Positions 60,379 through 64,000 of a stretch of DNA of 64,000 bases are shown here, in pieces. The notes below the pieces were generated by a model. The model saw nothing but the letters and a program-made list of their open reading frames with translations, had not been told where the DNA came from and did no database searches. Made by a program: the position numbers and the translations under genes. The DNA is from an uncultured Bacteroidales bacterium (GTDB lineage: Bacteria; Bacteroidota; Bacteroidia; Bacteroidales; Muribaculaceae). Position 1 is the stretch's first letter. Every line of letters starts with the position of its first letter. Location of the stretch: the NCBI GenBank assembly GCA_902786725.1, contig CADADP010000002.1, positions 1 to 64,000 of the forward strand, written 5' to 3'.

Positions 60379-61299
60379 ATGCCTCTCACTCTGCTACACC
60401 ACATCGAATCTCTGTCTGCCGAACTGGGCTTTGACGCATGGGGCGTAGCACGAGCCGAACAAGTGGCCAACGACGCCGCTCGCCGTTACCGCTCGTGGGT
60501 GGATAGCGGCGAAAACGGATGCATGCAGTGGGCTGCCAATCACAGCGAACTCCGCAACGACCCCACACTTCTGATGCCAGGAGCCAAGTCGGTGCTGGTG
60601 TTCGCGGCCAACTATTTCCCGGCCCGGATGCGGAAACCCGAGCTGCCTCAGTTTGCCTATTATGCCTATGGAGAGGACTACCACAAGGTACTGCGCCGCA
60701 AACTCAAGGTAATTACCCGCCTCATCACCCAAACTACCGGTCACCTGTGCCGTATATGCGTGGATTCAGCCCCCATACACGAGCGATACTGGGCACGCAT
60801 GGCCGGACTGGGCTTCATCGGGCTTAACAACGCACTTATTATCCCCGGTAAGGGCTCATACTTCTTCCTCGGCATTATTCTCACATCACTTGAACTGCCG
60901 GCTTCTGAGCCATGCCGCCTTTCTTGCGGCGAATGCCGTCTGTGCATACGCTCCTGCCCGGCCGGAGCACTAACCGATGGCAAACCGGTGGACGCGCGAC
61001 GATGCCTGTCATGCCTCACAATTGAGCACAGCGGACCTCTACCACGGTGGACTTCGCAAGTGATTGGCAATCGCGCCTACGGCTGCGACACGTGCCAGCA
61101 ATGTTGCCCGCACAACCGCCATGCCAAGCCCACTCGCATCGCCGAATTTGCGCCAAGCCCTGAATTTCTGAACTTAACCGACGCTCAAATTCTCGCCATG
61201 ACCGATCACGATTTTCAGCGAATATTCGGCCGGAGTGCTGTCAGGCGAGCCGGATTGGAACGACTACAACGCAACCTGTTAATCACTCGCAAGCCGTAA
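60379..61299 (+). CDS. queG: Epoxyqueuosine reductase
   Basis: This 306-aa enzyme has the cobalamin-dependent QueG layout: an N-terminal domain (GFDAWGVARAE), DSAPIHERYWARMAGLGFIGLNN with the catalytic Asp129, two 4Fe-4S clusters (Cys183, 186, 189, 193 in CGECRLCIRSCP; Cys209, 212, 236, 239, 242, 243 region), and the conserved CLSCLTIEHSG and CQQCCPHN. It reduces epoxyqueuosine to queuosine in tRNA. Length is slightly shorter than the E. coli enzyme, lacking its C-terminal HEAT-type extension. It starts 50 bases after the deacetylase gene. Confidence 0.95.
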   Translation: MPLTLLHHIESLSAELGFDAWGVARAEQVANDAARRYRSWVDSGENGCMQWAANHSELRNDPTLLMPGAKSVLVFAANYFPARMRKPELPQFAYYAYGEDYHKVLRRKLKVITRLITQTTGHLCRICVDSAPIHERYWARMAGLGFIGLNNALIIPGKGSYFFLGIILTSLELPASEPCRLSCGECRLCIRSCPAGALTDGKPVDARRCLSCLTIEHSGPLPRWTSQVIGNRAYGCDTCQQCCPHNRHAKPTRIAEFAPSPEFLNLTDAQILAMTDHDFQRIFGRSAVRRAGLERLQRNLLITRKP

Positions 61300-61344
61300 A
61301 ATCAAGTCTCAATCCCTCGCCCGATTAACATTTATTTTAAAATT

Positions 61345-61376
61345 ATTGTTGTTTTCAATTATTTTGTATATATTTG
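61345..61376 (+). promoter_or_regulatory. Promoter of the rhamnose operon
   Basis: ATTG (61345-61348), 20 bases, TATATTTG (61369-61376), a full -7 match. A small inverted repeat GTTGT/ACAAC (61409-61424) follows in the leader and could be a regulator site. The leader is about 115 bases. Confidence 0.6.
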
Positions 61377-61497
61377 CTAACTGAATTACTAACGGAGTTC
61401 ACTATCAAGTTGTTTGTTGACAACATGACTCAGGAAATTCAAGTAAAAACAAAAGGAAATTTAACTAATTTACCAATCTTTTTAATTGCGAAAGTGT

Positions 61498-62988
61498 ATG
61501 AGTAAAGTCAATTATTTCGCCGTAGATTTGGGCGCTACAAGCGGCCGCACAATTCTATTCACCATTGAAGATGGAAAAATCTCACAAAGGGAAATAACTC
61601 GCTTCAAAAACAAGATTATTGAAAACCGAGGTCACTTCCACTGGGACATCTACGCACTGTATTACGAAATTTTGCAGGGGCTCAAAGTGATTGCCCGCGA
61701 TGGCATCGAAATCAGGTCAATTGGCATCGACACATGGGGTGTGGACTTCGCATTTATCGCTCGCGACGGCGCAATTCTGCGAAACCCATATTGCTACCGC
61801 GACCCCTTCACCGTTGGGGCACCTGAGAAATTCTTCAAGGAAATTCCTGCCGAGAAGGTGTATCAGCTCACCGGAATCCAAGTCATGAACTTCAATTCGC
61901 TCTATCAACTCTACGCACTGCACTGCGAGCACAATTCGGCTCTGGAGAATGCGCACAAAATCCTGTTCATGCCCGATGCCCTGAGTTATATGCTAACCGG
62001 CGAGGCTGTGTGCGAATACACTATAGCCTCCACATCCAACATCCTAAACCCGCGCACAAAGCGCCTTGACCCCGACCTGCTTGCAGTCTGCGGACTGACA
62101 GAGGAGCAGTTCGGCCGCCATATACTGCCCGGCGAACTCATTGGCACACTCAGCCCGGAAGTTCAGAACATCACCGGTCTCGGACCGGTTCCGGTCGTGG
62201 CAGTGGCCGGACACGACACAGCGTCGGCTGTGGCCTCGGTTCCGGCAGAAGACGAGAACTTTGCTTACCTCAGTTCCGGCACATGGAGCCTTATGGGCAT
62301 CGAGACCAAAGACGCCATCATCACCGAACAGAGCCGAGCAGAGAACTTCACTAACGAAGGCGGAGTGGAAGGCACCACTCGTTTCCTGAAAAATATCACC
62401 GGAATGTGGCTACTGGAGCGCGTACGCGACGAGTGGAACGACAACGGAATCTCAGTTATGGGATACCGCGAAATGGACGAGGCCGCCGACAAGGTGGAGC
62501 CCTTCGAGAGCATAGTCAACCCCGACCACCCCATTTTCGCCAATCCTCAGTCCATGATTAAAGCCATTGAGACATACTGCGCCCACACAGGGCAGAAGAT
62601 ACCCAAGAGCCAGCCAGAAGTGTGCCGATGCATCCTGCAGAGTCTGGCCCTGCGCTATCGCGAGGTGTTCCAGTTGCTCCTCAAGTTCGCGCCGTTCCCA
62701 CTGGAGAAACTGAACGTAATAGGCGGCGGAAGCCAGAACATAAAACTGTCGCAATACACCTGCAACGCCGTGGGAGTTCCAGTAATCACAGGTCCTGTAG
62801 AGGGCACAGCCCTGGGCAACGTCATGCTGCAAGCCAAGGCCGACGGGCTGGTGAAGGACATCCACGAAATGCGAAAAATGATTGCCAACTCCATCGACAT
62901 CCACCACTACACGCCGGAGGACGGTAAGCTATGGGACTATGGCTACGAAATCTACAAGCGCGTGTGCGCTAACGAGAAAAACCTGTAA
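61498..62988 (+). CDS. rhaB: Rhamnulokinase
   Basis: This 496-aa FGGY-family sugar kinase starts MSKVNYFAVDLGATSGRTIL, whose DLGATSGR phosphate loop is typical of rhamnulokinase. It continues with WGVDFAFIARDG (catalytic Asp), the hinge motif VAGHDTASAVASVP, YLSSGTWSLMGIE and the ATP-binding NVIGGGSQNIKLSQ. It phosphorylates L-rhamnulose to rhamnulose-1-phosphate. The ATG at 61498 is used; an upstream TTG start would add four residues. It is followed after 42 bases by rhaA, giving the start of a rhamnose catabolic operon. Confidence 0.96.
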   Translation: MSKVNYFAVDLGATSGRTILFTIEDGKISQREITRFKNKIIENRGHFHWDIYALYYEILQGLKVIARDGIEIRSIGIDTWGVDFAFIARDGAILRNPYCYRDPFTVGAPEKFFKEIPAEKVYQLTGIQVMNFNSLYQLYALHCEHNSALENAHKILFMPDALSYMLTGEAVCEYTIASTSNILNPRTKRLDPDLLAVCGLTEEQFGRHILPGELIGTLSPEVQNITGLGPVPVVAVAGHDTASAVASVPAEDENFAYLSSGTWSLMGIETKDAIITEQSRAENFTNEGGVEGTTRFLKNITGMWLLERVRDEWNDNGISVMGYREMDEAADKVEPFESIVNPDHPIFANPQSMIKAIETYCAHTGQKIPKSQPEVCRCILQSLALRYREVFQLLLKFAPFPLEKLNVIGGGSQNIKLSQYTCNAVGVPVITGPVEGTALGNVMLQAKADGLVKDIHEMRKMIANSIDIHHYTPEDGKLWDYGYEIYKRVCANEKNL

Positions 62989-63030
62989 AAAACTATAAAT
63001 TCAAACATCAACAATTAATTCTTAAATATT

Positions 63031-64000
63031 ATGACTGAAGCATTAATACTAAAATCTTATGAGATTGCGAAAGAGCGTTACGCACGCTTAGGGATTGACA
63101 CCGACAAGGCCATTGAACAACTGGAGCAGATACCCATTTCGCTGCACTGCTGGCAGACCGACGACGTGGTGGGCTTTGAGCGCAACCAGGCTCTTTCGGG
63201 AGGAATACAGACCACCGGAAATTATCCCGGACGCGCACGCACTATCGACGAAGTGCGACAGGATATAGCCAAGGTTCAGACACTGCTTGCCGGTAACCAC
63301 CGCCTCAACCTGCATGAAATCTACGGAGACTTCGGTGGCAAGTTCGTGGACCGCGACCAAGTGGGCGTGGAGCATTTCCAGAGCTGGATTGACTGGGCTG
63401 CAGAACGCAACCTGAAACTCGACTTCAACTCCACTTCGTTCTCGCACCCAAAAAGCGGCGACCTCACGCTGGCCAACCCCGACAAGGAGATTCGTGACTT
63501 CTGGATTGAGCACACAAAGCGTTGTCGCAGGATTGCCGACGCAATGGGCAAGGCTCAGAACGACCCGTGCATCATGAACATCTGGGTTCACGACGGAAGC
63601 AAGGACCTAACAGTGTATCGCAAACGCTATCGCGAGATTCTGGCCCAGTCACTCGACGAAATTCTGGCCGAAGACCTTCCGCACATGAAGTCGTGTGTAG
63701 AAGCTAAACTGTTCGGAATAGGACTCGAGAGCTACACTGTGGGGTCAATGGACTTCTTTGAGGGTTACTGCGCATCGCGCAACGTCATATACACTCTCGA
63801 CACCGGCCACTACGAACCCACCGAGAACGTGTCGGACAAAGTGGCTTCGCTGCTACTGTTCGTTCCTGAACTGATGCTGCACGTGAGCCGCCCGGTACGC
63901 TGGGACAGCGACCACGTCACAATCATGAACGACCAGACTCTGGACCTGTTCAAGGAAATTGTACGCGCCGACGCTCTGCACCGCGCCCACGTGGGCCTCG
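63031..64000 (+). CDS. rhaA: L-rhamnose isomerase (partial, runs off the window)
   Basis: The frame starts MTEALILKSYEIAKERYARL and stays open to the window end (323 full codons). It has the rhamnose isomerase sequence ISLHCWQTDDVVGFERN, GGIQTTGNYPGRARTIDEV, FNSTSFSHPKSGDLTLANP, VHDGSKDLTVYRKRY and VEAKLFGIGLESYTVGSMDF, which hold the metal-binding His, Glu and Asp residues. It converts L-rhamnose to L-rhamnulose, the step before RhaB. The remaining 90-100 residues and probably rhaT and rhaD lie beyond base 64000. Confidence 0.95.
   Translation, partial: MTEALILKSYEIAKERYARLGIDTDKAIEQLEQIPISLHCWQTDDVVGFERNQALSGGIQTTGNYPGRARTIDEVRQDIAKVQTLLAGNHRLNLHEIYGDFGGKFVDRDQVGVEHFQSWIDWAAERNLKLDFNSTSFSHPKSGDLTLANPDKEIRDFWIEHTKRCRRIADAMGKAQNDPCIMNIWVHDGSKDLTVYRKRYREILAQSLDEILAEDLPHMKSCVEAKLFGIGLESYTVGSMDFFEGYCASRNVIYTLDTGHYEPTENVSDKVASLLLFVPELMLHVSRPVRWDSDHVTIMNDQTLDLFKEIVRADALHRAHVGL

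Overview
The window looks like a chromosome segment of a Bacteroidales bacterium, most likely of the Muribaculaceae/Prevotella side of the order. The evidence is a SusC/SusD pair, a DUF2723 membrane protein, secreted proteins with C-terminal sorting-like tails, an L-rhamnose operon, and many promoters of the Bacteroidetes form TTTG, 19-21 bases, TAnnTTTG. The family placement is inference; the order-level placement is well supported.

Region 1 (1-6870) is the most unusual part. A 174-nt rod-shaped RNA hairpin (99-272, 6S-like) is followed by a tight five-gene operon: a 73-aa conserved small protein, three different dynamin-like large GTPases (618, 612 and 687 aa) and a 127-aa coiled-coil protein with a hydrophobic N-terminus. 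It ends at a strong terminator. Its base composition is clearly lower in G+C than the genes to the right. This is a candidate multi-dynamin membrane-remodelling or phage-defence system.

Region 2 (7140-26731) is mostly housekeeping: a secreted endonuclease/exonuclease/phosphatase-fold protein, an MsbA-like ABC exporter, a C-terminal processing protease, Mfd, shikimate kinase, viroplasmin-type RNase H, a GT4 glycosyltransferase, a radical SAM protein and topoisomerase I. Next come a PEP/pyruvate-binding-domain protein joined to two receiver-like domains, and a coiled-coil protein that ends in a sliding-clamp-like QISLF motif.

Region 3 (26841-38334, minus strand) encodes exported proteins: an NlpC/P60 hydrolase, a PD40 beta-propeller, a giant leucine-rich-repeat protein with starch-binding-type modules, and a multidomain protein with an internal 186-residue duplication.

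Region 4 (38690-50376) holds frr, a LexA/S24-type repressor with a perfect palindromic operator over its own promoter, a DUF4923 lipoprotein and a compact plus-strand run: degenerate PfkB-like protein, TPR-GDPD fusion, ribH, DUF4369-like lipoprotein, recF, DUF721 and a thioesterase. Rubrerythrin, a SIS-domain isomerase and a DUF234-type ATPase follow on the minus strand.

Region 5 (50377-64000) has a hairpin-rich spacer, an isolated SusC/SusD pair, a DUF2723 glycosyltransferase-like membrane protein, a polysaccharide deacetylase, queG, and the start of a rhamnose operon (rhaB, rhaA) that runs off the window. No tRNA, rRNA, CRISPR array, insertion sequence or replication origin was recognised.
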